A DNA stretch of 64,000 nt from Pyxicephalus adspersus (GCF_032062135.1 NC_092861.1:117561365-117625364), one strand, 5' to 3'. Counted from the first letter of the stretch, positions 23,178 through 37,026 are shown. Numbers and translations: made by a program. The notes: a model not told the origin generated them from the sequence alone.

Positions 23178-25197
23178 CTGAAAAACAGAAGGAAAGCATG
23201 TTATTGTAATCAGGGGGAAACAGCACTTAAAAACAAAATGTTATAAGAAGTGCGTTGAGCTACTCTTTCCATCTTTTATCTGCCAATTGATCTGTTACAT
23301 GGCACAGCTAATTTCACCCCCAGCAGAAAGACCAAATACCCGATAGAGCAAAATATTATCCTTTGTTCACATGTCATCTTATCAAGCATAATTGGAAATG
23401 GTTTTCATATTTTCAACTGCACAGAAATTGCAAGAACTAGAAAAGCTCCTGGCAAAAGAAATCCCGAATACCATTACCAAAATGGGAACTTCTCAGCTGC
23501 GTGTCAGCATGAACAACAAAGCTTGTACAGTGCACTAAGAGCAAACCATGTGAGCACCACCAATGGTGTCTTTGTACTGTATAGGAACATAGGAATACCA
23601 AATCAAAGTTTCTCAGAAAAAAAGTGTGGTGTCTCTCCGTTATGTGAAAAGAAAGACAGAGACAGGAAAAGAAAAACCAGATAGGGATTTTAACATTCCC
23701 AATGCTATCCATAATAGTCCAGGCTGGTGTTGCCCTTTAACAATCTGTTATAAGAGCATTCTAAGTAACCTACATGTGGCTCGAATCTTCATGTTTTACT
23801 ATTTATAGCACTATATTTTTCTTAACCCAGACTGTGATAACTGAAATGACTTTAGATACGCATGGGGATCTTGGCAAGAAGATTCTCAACAATCACAAGT
23901 CCTTTCTACATTAAAGCGCTTTATATACAGATATGTAATTGACAGAAGTTCTACCTGTCTCTTCTATGCTAGGGAGTAAAAATCCTTTTTGCATATTATT
24001 TAGTTTTTCCTGGTTTGACAGATATACATTGTTTGTTCAAATCTTTTTATCAGTCCTTGTAGCACATGCATATAATTTATGTGGTGTTAAAATTATCTAT
24101 ATTACAGAATAATGATTTTAGCATGTGTAGAGATTTGTGTTATTGTGTAATAGAAATAGATTAATGCAGAGGGATTAACATGTACAAAAATATTGTGGAG
24201 GAAAAAAATAAAATAAAAACAAATCTAAAAAATGTCCTTATTGCCCACATCCACAGGATTATTTACTTTGTAACATCTGGATTGTGATTTCATTTTTCCA
24301 TTCTTTATTACTCAGTCCATTTAGGTAATTTCTTGGATTTGTTGGAGAAATCGTCTCAGTACTGCTTTATATTCAACATGCTTACAAAAATTGCCTATGA
24401 CCACAGCTGTTTGTTTCTGAGAATCTATGAATATTATACATGCAGTTTTAACCTCTTCTTATGCCTTTTTCATCATAGGCTCTTCTTGGATTGTCTAGGT
24501 TTGTAATGGGTTACATCAGAAATATGCAAGCATCACCAACGGGCCAATCCTCATTCCTACATTCCCCTCGTGATATGTGCTGCTTTTAGAACTGGTAAAA
24601 TGACTGGAACTAAATAATTGGTTTTGCTGTGGAATATTTGGTTACTAAAAACAAAAGATCATTTTTATAGATTAACAATATATTTCACTTTAGCTGTCCA
24701 CTCAAAACAAACATTTAACTGTTGTGGATCACAGTAATTGTAATGTGGGATCAGTAAGTAACTCGGCATGTATTTTCATTAGAGAGCTTTATGTCTATGT
24801 TGTCAGGAAGTAAAGATTACTAAAATGGTGCACAGACTGCAATAAAAACCTGACAGAGGTACTAACCAATTAACCTAAAATAAAAAGTTTTGGATCGAAA
24901 AGTGTTGATATTAAAATGTGACTATACCAGGGACAATTTCCTCAAGTAACCTAGAGTATTAAGAGATGGGACAACTGTGGAAAAACTTTACCAGTTCACA
25001 ATTCTGGATTGCAGCCTTTAGACTGATCACACTGCTCACAGCTTTCATCATCTGGGGTCAGAATCTAGTTTTTGATATTGGGCCAACAATGTCACTGCAG
25101 TTTACTGTGTTTCTGGCTGTATATGCAAAATGTACATAGCCTTGCACACTTGCTGCTTCTTCTGGCCAATGTAAAAATCCATTGTATTCTCTCACTC

Positions 25198-25257
25198 GGG
25201 CCTGATTTATTAAAGCTTTAAAGCCTACCTTCTGCAGAGCTTTAATAAATCAGGCCC
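25198..25257. mobile_element. Minimal palindromic MITE remnant
   Basis: GGGCCTGATTTATTAAAGCT and its inverted copy AGCTTTAATAAATCAGGCCC lie only about 20 bp apart. These are the ends of the roughly 200 bp family seen at 42586, 43503, 47491, 52364 and 57048. This copy has lost the whole core. Confidence 0.8.
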
Positions 25258-28200
25258 AGTGTAAGAATCTATCACACTCACACAGCTCTATCCCTCTAAC
25301 GCCTCTGACCCAGTCGTGTAAAAATCCATTACAGTCCTACACTGTTCTTAATCATCTCAGAATGACCTTGAAATGTTGTTCCTAGACAAAGTCCCTTGAT
25401 TGCAGCTAGAGGACTGCATTTCATATTAACAGGCACACTGTTTTTATTTTATACTTGTTGTTTGTTGAGCCATGTAATAATTTTTTTGGCTGACATAAAG
25501 CTGCTGTCTGCATTGAGATGATTCCAGATGAGAGATCTGTCATGCTAAGTTGTTAAAAATTGTATTTTCTAGTATGTAATGAGCTAATGACTTTTGATTT
25601 CTGATATATAATTGCTAATTTAGCAATTCTAAAGATAGACAGCTCATTTTTGTACATTAAAAATCCTGCTACAATGTACTTGCCTGTGAACATGACAACA
25701 CAAAGTAAGAAGGAACATTTGTAACAAGTACAAGTATTTGGAACTAGAAGCCAATGCAATGCATTCTTCACCCACTCATCAGTAAGTATGAGCTCCTTGA
25801 CATTCATCATACACCCTTCATCCTACCTAACCCCTCCTAGAATAAACTTTGTGCGGGTGAAGATATCTGAACTTGTGAAGGCACGCTCATGGAAATGAAT
25901 GTTCATTGAACAATATGGCCGTACACAGGTCATTGATTATTAATAAAATCAGTGCTCCTGCTGGACAAAAGCAGATAGAGAATACTGGATAAAAACTTTC
26001 AAATAAACTCAAACTTTGGTAGAGATCAAATGATTGCCTATAACACTAGTAATAAGTGCTGTACATGTCTTTGTTGTAAATTAATGTACAAAATTTTAAC
26101 AGATCTGAATGGCTACTAAATTATTCCAGCTACAGATGGGACTCTGGACTGCTATAATTTATTAATTATGCACAATCAAATGACATTTAGGTTCGGTATG
26201 TGTTAAAATGTAATTAGAATATCTTGGGTGGGAACAGAAAAATGAATATACAGCAGCTCATAGAGATCGCTTGTTTGGGCAGAACACTGGGACACACAAT
26301 GAAAATGCAAATATTGCTGCTATGAGCTCACAACATACATTTTCATTGGCAAACTTCATAAATATTAACAGTTTGTAAATTATTTTCATTTATTTTGACT
26401 TTTTGTCAGCTATTTAAAACAGCTGTGAATATCTTCATTTATGTCAATAATATACTAAAACAGAATGGAGATTTTTTTTTACACTTCATATTTCTGGCCT
26501 CAAAGATATCTTCCAGTGCTGCCACATAACTATTTATGGACTGGAAAAGCCCGAGTCCTTTTGTGTTCTACTTGATTCAGTTGCCAGGCACATAACTGTA
26601 AAGATTTATGGCTCACATTCTTCAACATGGAATATCGATCTCATTCTAGGTGCCAATGAAAATAGCAAAATAAGCCAAATTTAAATTACAAATCTGTGCA
26701 TCCTGTAAATCATCAAATCCCAACTTTTTGTTAAGAAGTATAACACTTAGCAAATAAAATATGTGTTTAACATAGCACTTAATACAGCATTAGGAGGCTG
26801 GTTAATGTGGTTGATAACCCGTATTATACATGGCAAGTAAGTGACCACAATGCTTGATCTCTGTGTAATCCAATAATAATGCTTAATCTCCAAATAACTT
26901 TGTTCATGCAAGACTCCTATACGTGTGCTAAGCATCATATTGGGCCATTGTCAGCCTAATCTTTCAATGATCACATTGTATATGGGTTATGCCCAACTTT
27001 GGAAAACAAATCTGGTGAAATAGTTAGTTTTGCCATTACTGAAGAATCACTTTGTATATGGAAATGTTTGATCCTATGTATTTGCCTCTATTAGGTGTCC
27101 GCTCAGAGTCAACAAAGATCTGCAATGTCGACAGAACTGGAAGACACACGGGCTACCAACAGGAAATCTGCTGAAATCTGAGGTGAAAAGGGAATCTTGC
27201 TGAAAGATCTTTTATATTTAGCATTTTTGGGAGTGTTGGATACCGGCTTTCCCTGCTGCATGCTTAGGTTCTATCCGACAACCCCTATGTCACTTAACAG
27301 TAGTGACCTAGGGTCAGAGGAAAGGACCAGAGTACAACGAGGATCAGACGATCTATTACAAATAGTACTAAATGTATAAGTTAATCAGCAGGGTTCTCTC
27401 TTCCACATGGCAGGTTTCACGATGTAGGTATTAGAATAGGTAAGTATTGCTGTTTTCTTCATATGGAGCTGGTGGATTCAGTTTTTAACAGAGTTGCTTT
27501 GTAGTGACCCTTTGAACAACCCCCATCTTGCCGAAGCGTTTTCTGCATGCTCTGTATACAACATGAATGAAAAAATGTTGCAGAAGTGCTAAAACACCTG
27601 TCAGGTTTTGTTACCTGCAAATACTTGTATGTTTAAAATGACTAAAATAGAACAAAGCTCATTAAATTGAATATCTGTGTGAACATGCACTGCATAAATT
27701 AAACCCATCACGGCTAAGACAATAAAACTTAATATGATAGTTCTGTGGGAGCTGATCTAAGATGTGACAATAGGGAAAAACTACTCCTACCCACAGGTAA
27801 TATTACAAACAAATTATTTTTAGATATTCATTAGAAAAGTTGCTTAAGGGGATATTAAGCTATAAATACCCATATTGTCATATTGTTTCTCTAGTCTGTT
27901 TACCTTCTGAGGAAATTCATCTCCTCCGCAATTCAGCCCACATCAATGGTGAAACCTTTTCATGCCAAACCACAACTAGGTTTCAAGTATTAGTCACAAG
28001 TTTCTGTCTACGTTATTGAGCAATAGTGGCAGACAGGTTATATCACGACCTTCACATTATAAAGTAAATATGGATGAGAAGAGCTACAAATAAGATAAAT
28101 GTTAGAACTTTGTCATGGCCCATCTACTATTATATTATGTATCTTGTATGCTACCCCCATCATCCCCAATAAGCTGCACTTTACAGCTTAAATGTTGCTT

Positions 28201-30460
28201 TACAAATTGCAATAAAGGCAATTGCAGAAGGGAAAAGATTGCACAAAATAAAAACATTATATATCACTGTAATAGGATTGCTTATAAATAAACAGTCACT
28301 GGGTAAACGAGTCAGAGATAATAGGAAGAATAATAATTCTTAATGAAAGGATGGACGCTTTTTGTCAATCACACTAGCTGGATGGAGAAGTGCATAAAAA
28401 ATGAGTGTAATAATAATGAATGGAGACATTTGTACCATAAACAGTATCATTCTTCATCATAAGAGCAATGTGTTTGCTTGCAATGTACAAAGAAACTAGT
28501 ATCGATTTAATATGTAAAGGAAATATGGATTAAAACAAAGAATGAAAAGAAAGCCAGGGTGTTTCTAATGCGGTGAGTTATATTGAATAAACAATTCAAA
28601 AAAGTTGTGCATATAGTTGCAATATTCACAAAGATGTTGGTCTTCCCCACTGTAGAGGAAATGTAAAGTAGTAACACAATGCCCCCAGTCTGTGCAAGGA
28701 CCTCACCCTGATGCCCATACATTATTGCTGTCTGGGTCCCTACTACAACCCCTGCAAAGTCATGAGAACTTGATACCAATACTAAATTATACTGACAATT
28801 TTACTCCCGGTGGCATGCCCCCTTTCTCCATGTCATAACATGTTGACCTCATTAATGGCTATTCTGGCCTACTCAACCCTGGGAAGGCTGACCCCCTCTC
28901 CTCATGGCTTTGTCTGATAAAAATGCACTTTCCTTCAACACATTATCATATACTACTAAAAACAGCAGATATATTGTCGGTGTGAATAAGCCTAATAGTG
29001 ATAATAGGGGACACCCGTCACCTTATTTAACACATCACCATTGTAGGAACTTTTTTTTGTATATATTGAATGAAAAAAATATACTATACATACATAAAAT
29101 GAGTGATTGTTCTACAGATTAACAAAAGAAAGGAAAGCTATATCAGCCACTGTAACTGGCCATATTCCAAGCTTTTCTTTCTATTGCAAATTAGAAAATT
29201 ATTGTTTTTCAACACTTGATAGAGGAGACTTGCTAATGCCCGTGCATGCAAGCAGTGCCAGGAATAGCTGCCCACAGAAACCCGTAGGTGGGACAGATAC
29301 CTGTGAGAGTTATTCATGTCTTGGATGGTGGATAAAGGGGAAAACACTTTCTCATAGACAGCAAACAAATGTCATAGCTGGCAACTTTCTCTGAATGCTG
29401 CCACTCCTCTCCACAAAGAAACAAGTTTAGGCAACCTCCAGCTTTACTGCTGTTGTGGAATTATACATTATACCGTGAAATGATCGGATGTCCAACACTG
29501 GAAGCTTGGACCCAAAAGGTTCAATTGCAAACTTTAGAGGTTTAGCTAAAATCCCTGGCGGTTAATTTTCCTCTTGGAAAATTCCCTGGAGAGGTAACAG
29601 AAAGTTCAAGAAAGTCTCTCAATGAAAGGTGAAATCCTTGCTTATACAATTGTCCCCAAACAGATGTCTCTTTTGGAAGACGTCCCCTCACCTCTTGTTT
29701 TCATATTGATCACCAATCAGAAGCAACATGTTCGGGCAATGGGAACACATGCAGAAATAAAAATAACCTTTCCCCACTCTATGCAATACTAAAATATATA
29801 CCTAAAGAACAACATTAGAAGGGGACAAATTTAGGCTGAAATATCCTTTCGTCTTTAGGGGGGCAATGGGCTCCACAATCAGTGAAACTGCCCCTGTTGG
29901 AGGATATCTATATTCTGCACCACCACTTGGAGCGAACATTTTTATACACTGGGGGGGTTTCTGTGGAGTTTGAGAGAAGACCTTTAGGCTTTTCATTTTA
30001 GCCTGGACTAGAGTCTATTACTTTTATACTGTTGTCCTGCAACTTCACATTGGGGTTGATTTACTAATGGAATATGTGGAATTCACCTAGCAAAGTCCCC
30101 ATGCAAATGAAACTCCCTTTGCAAAGAATACCCAATCATATGCAAGGAAATCTAAAAAAATATTTATGCAAAGCCACAATTGGATGGCTTAAATCAGAAA
30201 AGCTCAACCTCATTCAATAAACATGAAGAATTAGACTTGGCATGGGTACTTTGTTGTAATGGGAACTCTCCCCAATGGGAATACAGATGATAGGAAGCAT
30301 TTGACTTTAATGACGCTTTGCTGATAACCCTAAAACTAACACTGCAAACACTGTCAGTATGTACAGTTAATTCACTATATATAGTAACTGTTTTCAGTGC
30401 AGACACATCTACAAGTTCTAGAGTTCCTAATAGCTGAGCTAAGTTTAGACTTACATATCA

Positions 30461-30755
30461 CTAGTGCTCAAGGACTAGCACTCTGGCCTTGCAACACTAG
30501 GGTTTCAGGTTTAAATCTCATTCAAAACACTTTCTGCATGGAGTTTGCAAGTTCCCTTGGGCATTCTAGTTTCCTCCCACATGCCAAAAACATACTGAAT
30601 AGGTTAAGTGGCTTTGCCAAAAAATGTGGCCTTGTTATTGAGATAAGACTAAGGACATTGAATTCTGATCTTCTCCGAGAGATAGTTAGTGACATGCTTA
30701 TGGAGTCTATAAAACACTGCAAAAAATGTGTGATAAAAATGCATAAATAAATATT
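30461..30755 (+). repeat. tRNA-derived SINE, diverged full-length copy
   Basis: The head has AGTGCTCAAGGACTAGCA and, about 30 bp on, GGTTTAAATCTC (30509-30520), which resemble the A and B boxes of a tRNA-type Pol III promoter. The body has GCATGGAGTTTGCAAGTT, TTTCCTCCCACATGCC and AACATACTGAATAGGTTAA, familiar from vertebrate SINEs. The tail AACACTGCAAAAAATGTGTG is a decayed form of the GCGCTGCRTAATATGTTGGC end. The 117-residue ORF across it is spurious. Confidence 0.75.
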
Positions 30756-32489
30756 ACAGAAAGGACCGGGGCAATTAATTCAAACCCATAAACCTGCAAG
30801 CTGGTTTACATATACAGGTTACACACGTTTCCACTTTATACTTGACATTGATTTTTATGGCCCCTGCTTCTATACCGGAATGTTGGGTCAATAAGACGTT
30901 GATAGTTTTAAGCTTACTGTCAGTGACTGCCTCCCCCCACCATCTTCATCACATTTCTTTTGGATCATCACTTTGACCTGCTTGTTTTACTGGCCCATAA
31001 GACTGTGCATGAGCAGTAAGGGGCGGACAGGCTCCAACAGGAAGTGCTTGAGTGTTACTAATCAAAACAGTCTCTCATGTGTTCATGACATTCTCTGAAA
31101 TACTCATCAGAAGGTACTCATAGCCAGGAGGAAACTTTCCAACCTTGCTATGCTCAAATGTGTATTAATGTTACGGCAAATGCCTGATCCAGTACTGTAT
31201 AAGGGATGATTGCTCTTGCAGAAATGTATTCTTCATAAACAAGCCCATCTAGACAAAAATATGGGAGCTGCCACCTTTATATACTTATTCATGTTTAATA
31301 TCCTATGCAAACCATGCCGTCTCCAGTTACGTGTGCAGGTACCCTAATACAAGTAGTATAGATTGGGGGGCGATAGCTGAAAATAAACCCCTTTTTCTGT
31401 TTCATCATATTGAGTCTGTTGACATCTCACTGTTGTCCCGGATAAAAACACAGTTTATGCAGCTGAGGAGTTAGGACCATGTATAAGCAGGCATGTGAAG
31501 ACTAGCAGAAAACTATTTTAATTAGTGTTGCTGGTGCCAAGCCAGGGAACGCATTATCCTGAGTTTTTATTTCCACATGAAAACCTGGATTCAAAGATGG
31601 GAGTAGCTTGGCTGGGCACCTTTTTTGGCTAAAAAAAAAATAACAAGGAAAAAGAGGTGGGATCAAGGATCAGAATATCCTGAGGGTAGCAAACACTGAC
31701 TGAGACTGGTGAAAGTTAACCTCTGAACTGCCCATATAGATTTTAACACAACTTCACAATATACAATTCGCTTGATTTAAAAAACTCTAGCTAGGGCCAA
31801 CTGCTCTGCACACACAACAATAAAAACAAATAATTTCAAAAGTCATTAAAACATCACTTTTACTCTGGCTGCATTATGCGCTATGTATATAACTCTGATA
31901 CATTCTGCAATGGCTTATGAAGGTCATTTAACCAAAAAGCCAGAGACTTATGATTAGCTAAGTCAATGATCACGTGCAACCACAGTGAGAATACAGCAAC
32001 ATCAACAGTACAGAGTATCCAAGCCGGGGCAAGAAAATCATCAGTCAGTTTCCCCGGAAAAATATTACACAAAACACAATAAGCATGTTCTATTATCTCA
32101 TTAAAGCTGGCCCTGTACTATCTTTATATATCTCAGTCAATGCCTTTAATGAATAAATACAAGATATCTGGGCCTGTGTATAAGAGAGCTGCACTGACAT
32201 CACGTAAAAGACAAACAGAGGGCACATCATACACATGCCTGGAATAACTCTTCTGTAAAGTGATAACAGATTCACTCAGGCCAACATTCAATAATAATGT
32301 AAATATAGTTGTAAGTAGTAATTATAGTAGTAAGTATAAATGTAAGTTTTAGGATAGGCTAAGAAAAAATAAAACTGCATGTATAGGGTAAATGAGTTCC
32401 AGAACAAAGCTTTTATGTGACTTTAGGCTGTTGTATAATCAGTACCTGCTGTGGAGTGGCTGCTATAGAAGACTGGAAACGTTTCTTAC

Positions 32490-33584
32490 CTATCTGATCT
32501 TCTGGAATCAGGGATTCGATCGGTGGGTCCAGTTCAGAGCTCTGTGACAAATAATTTTTGACTTGTGTCATGAACTGTCGGATGGTGTGTAACATATCTG
32601 TGCTAGAGACGTGGCAGTCCTTGTTTTCTTGCAGAAAGCTAATATAATCCTGCACAAGGCATCCAAAATAAGTCCGCTTGTCCCGGGACATGGCTGCAAT
32701 TTTTTTCACCATCTTTTTCTCCGGAGTGACCAAGGAATTGAAGACCCCGCTCACTTTGCGAAGGTGAGTTTTCATTAATTTAGACAGACCCAAAGAACTC
32801 CCCCTTTTTTTCCGAGATTTTACAGGTGGTGCCATGCTCTCTTGGTCGCTTTCTTCCTCACAATCCTCCAAGCTGTCACCTTCATAAAATGGGGGCACCA
32901 TACGGTCATACTCGAAGGAGTCCGATGATGACGTTGAGATGCTCATGTCACTCAAACGCTGCACACGTAGTGTGCCAGATGAGTTGCAGTTCTGACTTAA
33001 AGTAATATTCTGCATGGTCTTCTGTGGAGGTGATTCTTCAGGCTGAGAGTCAAACGAGGACCTGCAGGAGCTGCTCAATGATGGCGTTTGGTCGTTGCTT
33101 TGCCACCTGTTGATGGTGGCCTGCTTCTTTAGGCGAGGAGGAGGGACCGGGGTGGTAGTTTTAGAAGGGGAGTCTAAGTTTATGATCCTGTTATTAATAA
33201 GTGTTTCTGGCATGCTTGGCTCTGACTGCACAGCTCTGGACAGCTGAAGGCTTGTGCGATGACTGTTAATGGAAGGGGGAGGAGGCCTGGGAGGTGGTGA
33301 TCTTGTCTTCTCTATGCCATTTGCTTCATGGGCTTTGCTGTTCTCCCTCTTTAAACTTCCCCCTGAGTCTTGGCTGTGCACTTTTAAGAAAAGAGGATTA
33401 ATGAAACACAGAGCTCCGTTGGTCTGGCTGCATTCCAATTCTGAGGGCGTTCTGGTGCGGAGAGAATGCACTCCGTTTATAAGAGGTAGATGATGAGACT
33501 CCCTCTTGACGTAGCCTTGTGGGAGAGGCTTGGGAAAAGCTGGAGAATATTTTGGTTTTATGTTTACAGAAGACTTCCAAAAGT
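32490..33584 (-). CDS. RIN2: RIN2 coding exon e: large proline-rich and RIN-homology exon
   Basis: A single 1,095 nt exon (acceptor TTTTGCAG, donor GTAAGA at 32489-32484) that enters and leaves in phase 1. It covers about residues 155-519 of the in-window protein. In order it carries a linker with LINGVHSLRTRTPSELECSQ, a polyproline stretch RSPPPRPPPPS (249-259), a second SH3-ligand-like motif PVPPPRLKK (300-308), a serine-rich DMSISTSSSDS (367-377), an acidic stretch (about 392-403), a basic KSRKKR (about 410), and the start of the RIN-homology region with TYFGCLVQDYISFLQENK and QFMTQVKNYLSQSSELDPP. The long exon and the PPPRPPPP and QTNGALCFINPLFLKVHSQ motifs identify RIN2 rather than RIN1 or RIN3. 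The segment between the second proline motif and the serine cluster looks divergent and is shorter than I remember from mammals. Confidence 0.97.
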
Positions 33585-36408
33585 CTGCAAAATGTAACAT
33601 AAAAAAGAAATCTTAGAATCACTGTGTGAAAACACTTGAGCCTACTGAAAACACTAAATAACACAAATGATTTACAGAATCAATGCCTTTGAAAAGTTAA
33701 TAAGTAACAACTAACAAAACTTTAAAAATAAAGAAATGTAACACATATGTAAGTGATTAATGGTATTAAATAGAGCAAACAAAAAAATACAAAAATTATA
33801 AACTGTGTTAGCAATATTGCTGAAGAAGTCAAAATACAAATCAACAAATATGCAGCCTATTTTAAGAGTTACTAAGATTACATCAGCATCACTGGAAACA
33901 TGACAGATAAATGCAGTATAGACATGTATAGGTTCTGTTCGCATGGCTCCAGCTCTATGTATGCTGGTAAAATTGCATTATCACAGTATAGGAAGTTGCT
34001 ATATAGGTAATCTGTAGTCTTTTAATATTATTTTAACTTTTTTTGAAAAATGTAATTAAACTTAATAAATCAATTACATAAGTTCTGAGTTCAACCAATC
34101 AGGCATATGGTGGGCTGAATCAAAAAACAATAGCATGCCTGTAGGCCTAACTTTTCCTAACCAAGCTAAACCAGTCCTGGTCCCCACCCCATGGAGAAGA
34201 TGTAATTGACCAGGATGGGGTTCATTGGCTGATCAGCTTTATTTTCCAAAGTTTACTAACAGCATTGATCTTCCATATACACAAAGATGAGCCAGGTGAC
34301 AACCCACTGAATGGGAAACCGAGCCAAGATAATCTTTGTACCTTGTGTCACTTTGCTCCACAGCATGCACCAATGTTTTTTCAATGTTGCATTACCCACC
34401 ACTGCATTAGTGCAATAGGGTGCCATTTAAAACAAATGACACTGCAGTACATAGACCTGAATGGGTCCTGAATTTTCATATCCAAAAATAAAAATTTGTG
34501 TTCTTAATTTTGAGTAGAGTGTTTTTTTATTCCTTGAGGCAGACAAGGAAGTAAGTGGAATTCTCTTCAAAGTGACAGAAAAGCTCCTATTGGTGAACAG
34601 AAAATGTTGCTCCATTGAGCCATTCTACTTCACCTTTAGCTCCAGTAACAAATAGAAAATTTTAGATTTCCCACCACTAACAATGGTCACCTATATAAAT
34701 AAAAATGATTAATCTCCCCAGCATGAACACAGAAAACAATAAAAACCTGAAAAAAGTTACATATAACCTCACACACAGTAATATCACACACTGTAACCTC
34801 CGGTGCTCTCTATTAGTGCTGCACTTTTATCATTTATATTTCCCTGGAGACTACCGAACCCCATCCATCAATGCAATGGACAAGGGTAGAGAGCAAGTTC
34901 CTGATAGTCCCATCCTGTTTTCCTGATATAGAAGGGTGAATGAGTTTTATGGTCCTAGAACTGGAAGCGTCACTTCCAGAATCACAAGATATAAAGGAAA
35001 TCTAATGGCTGGAAAGCTGCAATACATTAAGCTTTTTTATGATTTAGCTATGGGTTAACTCTTGAACATTTAAGTCTATTTATATATTCAGTAAAGTCCA
35101 CAAACATTCTCTCATTTCCATACATTTTCAGTTTCAACACTATTTCTCTATACACAGAGTACAAAGCGTGACTAACACACTAATGTCTTTTGCGTACTGA
35201 TTTAGAATTAATGTATGTTCTTTTGCACAGAGAGACATTTTTGCAAAAAGAGCATGCAAGGCAAAAGAGCTGAAAGATTCTCTTTTTTTCTCCCACTCAG
35301 TGAGCCGCTGCCCAGATCATCAGCTGCTTCTTTTTTTTCATGTCCACTTAGCGCCTGTAAACACACAGCTGCACGAGTTGGGATTGCAAAACTTGGATTT
35401 GTGCATAGTGCGTGTTAAGAAAAATGACAAGCTCTGTGCTTTTCAAGATTACAACAATGAGTAACAGGAAACTCTGGTAATAAGTCTAACATATGTCTGC
35501 CCTACTTGTCGGAGGCCCAAGACAGTACTAGCATCGCAGAAAAGACGAGCCAATGTGTTTATGTGAAATAGTCCAAGTAGGTTGACAGAAAATCTGTTTT
35601 TTTTGTGGAATTCCAAAGCTTGTGTGATTAAATTTAGCTTCAAAATGATGAAAGAAGCACTATGCACATTATGCCTTTAAGAGGATCTTTCAAATATGTT
35701 TCAGTTAAAAGGTAAAAAAGAAAACTGATAAAAAATATCATTTTAAAAAAGTACTCTTACACCGCTGGATTCTGATCATTTTCTGTAGGCACAAGTGACA
35801 TCACTAGGCCTCCAACATGGGATCCTGGAAATGCTGCGGATCCCAGATCTAGCTCCAGCACTGTGCAGGTGCACTTGAGGTATATGAAATTTCCAACTTC
35901 CCATCTACATCATACTCATAATAGTGAACACTCTGTATTCTAAGCTATGAAAGCTATTTTGTTAATAATTCTTCCAATTATTTTTTATCTCAACTGATCT
36001 TTCTTTTTAAAAAGTGGAACAAAAGTTCTGGAGCTGGACATGAACTCTCGCGCCCAAGTGTTGAATTTACGTCATCCCGGCCTGGCCAGATAAGATGGCC
36101 AATGATCAAACTCCAAAAAAAGGAGCAACATCGCCTGTCCCTTCTGCAATAAAGGATCTGCCTGGCTGCAATGTTTTATTTTTAGCACATAGTTCACCTT
36201 TATTATTACAAGATAAGCTGTATTTTTTTCCTCCCCTTAACTATTGTGTATAGGAATATTTTACTGCCTGGTTTTCCTTTGGCTCGGCAGAGTGGTGCAG
36301 ATATTTCACAGTCCTCCTAGTTAGCAAAGTATATATTGTATAAAGTGTATATTCCTCTTGTTGTGGCTATCTGTATATCAAGCAGTATCATCAACAAGCC
36401 TACTACAT

Positions 36409-36633
36409 CAGTGGTCCCCAGCCTTTTGCAGGTCGCACATCACTGAATCTACAGCACGGTCCAGAGTCTTGTGTCACTCAAAGGGGAAGAGACTTCTCCC
36501 TAAATGATGTCCAGAGACACAACCCGCCCACCGCCCTGAGCCTACGATCTATACGGTAGATATGGTCCGTGGCTCTGGCCGGTGCGCCCCCCAGCTAGGT
36601 CCTTTTCCTGACCCCGGGGGTTGGGGACCTCTG
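36409..36633. mobile_element. hAT-type MITE with perfect 8 bp TSD
   Basis: TACTACAT occurs at 36401-36408 and again at 36634-36641, directly flanking inverted ends CAGTGGTCCCCAGCC and (reversed) CAGAGGTCCCCAACC. A perfect duplication fixes both boundaries. The 225 bp core is GC-rich and includes TCTGGCCGGTGCGCCCCCC, shared with the relic at 47724-47882. Confidence 0.92.
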
Positions 36634-36654
36634 TACTACATTACTTCTGTGTAA

Positions 36655-36800
36655 GATCCACCCAGTGCTTTCCCCAGTCTTTCTTAGCTGGGCGCACCAC
36701 CTGGCAAATTTTAGTAACCACCCAACAACAGCTGTTTAAACAACCCAAAAAGCTGTGTAAAAATACAGGGACCACCACCTGCATACAGCTTCTTCAACAA
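36655..36800 (+). repeat. Unassigned dispersed repeat, copy 1 of 3
   Basis: TTTCTTAGCTGGGCGCACCA, CAGTAACC-like and AACCACCCAACAACAGCTG blocks, then ACAGCTTCTTC. The same order of blocks is seen at 45889-46045 and 53860-53985. Confidence 0.6.
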
Positions 36801-36934
36801 ATATTAACACTAGTAAGATAATTTAGATTGCAGTAAATGTGTAGAGTAGAAAAATGTTAAGGTTACCACTAAAGAAGAGGGATTGAGAAAGGAGTCTACC
36901 CAAGGGCTAGGTAAAGCTCTTTTTTTTTACTCAC

Positions 36935-37026
36935 CGATTCCCAGTTGGGAAATCTCTTCTAGTTCAGCCTCAGACTTCGCTGTAGCAATAGCATGCGGCA
37001 ACTTCAAGGTGAATGGCAGAACATCC
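36935..37026 (-). CDS. RIN2: RIN2 coding exon d: end of SH2 domain
   Basis: A 92 nt exon, with acceptor CTTAAG next to 37026 and donor GTGAGT (36934-36929). It completes the split Arg codon and reads DVLPFTLKLPHAIATAKSEA, then ELEEISQLGI, leaving one G of the next codon. This is the conserved C-terminal end of the RIN SH2 region (DVLPFTLKLP is nearly invariant in remembered RIN2). No long minus-strand ORF covers it, so it is visible only through homology and splice phase. Entry in phase 2 and exit in phase 1 agree with exons on both sides. Confidence 0.95.

Larger units (their letters stand above)
23178..32489 (-). other. RIN2: RIN2 intron e-f
   Basis: A 9.3 kb GT-AG intron and comparatively repeat-poor. 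It has a very short palindromic MITE remnant (25198-25257) and one diverged tRNA-type SINE (30461-30755). The remaining stretches, notably 23200-25190, 25260-30450 and 30760-32480, carry no recognisable exon, RNA gene or mobile element. Confidence 0.85.
33585..36934 (-). other. RIN2: RIN2 intron d-e
   Basis: A 3.35 kb GT-AG intron. It contains a precise hAT insertion (36409-36633) and, next to it, a copy of an unassigned repeat (36655-36800). 33600-35750 holds nothing I can assign. 35756-36200 looks repeat-derived by its resemblance to the stretch at 47908-48040. Confidence 0.85.

Noticed and set aside
30509..30520. Functional tRNA gene
   Set aside because: Only a degenerate B-box-like block within a SINE. 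No cloverleaf or acceptor stem can be drawn.
30397..30750. 117-residue plus-strand ORF
   Set aside because: Covers the tRNA-type SINE almost exactly.
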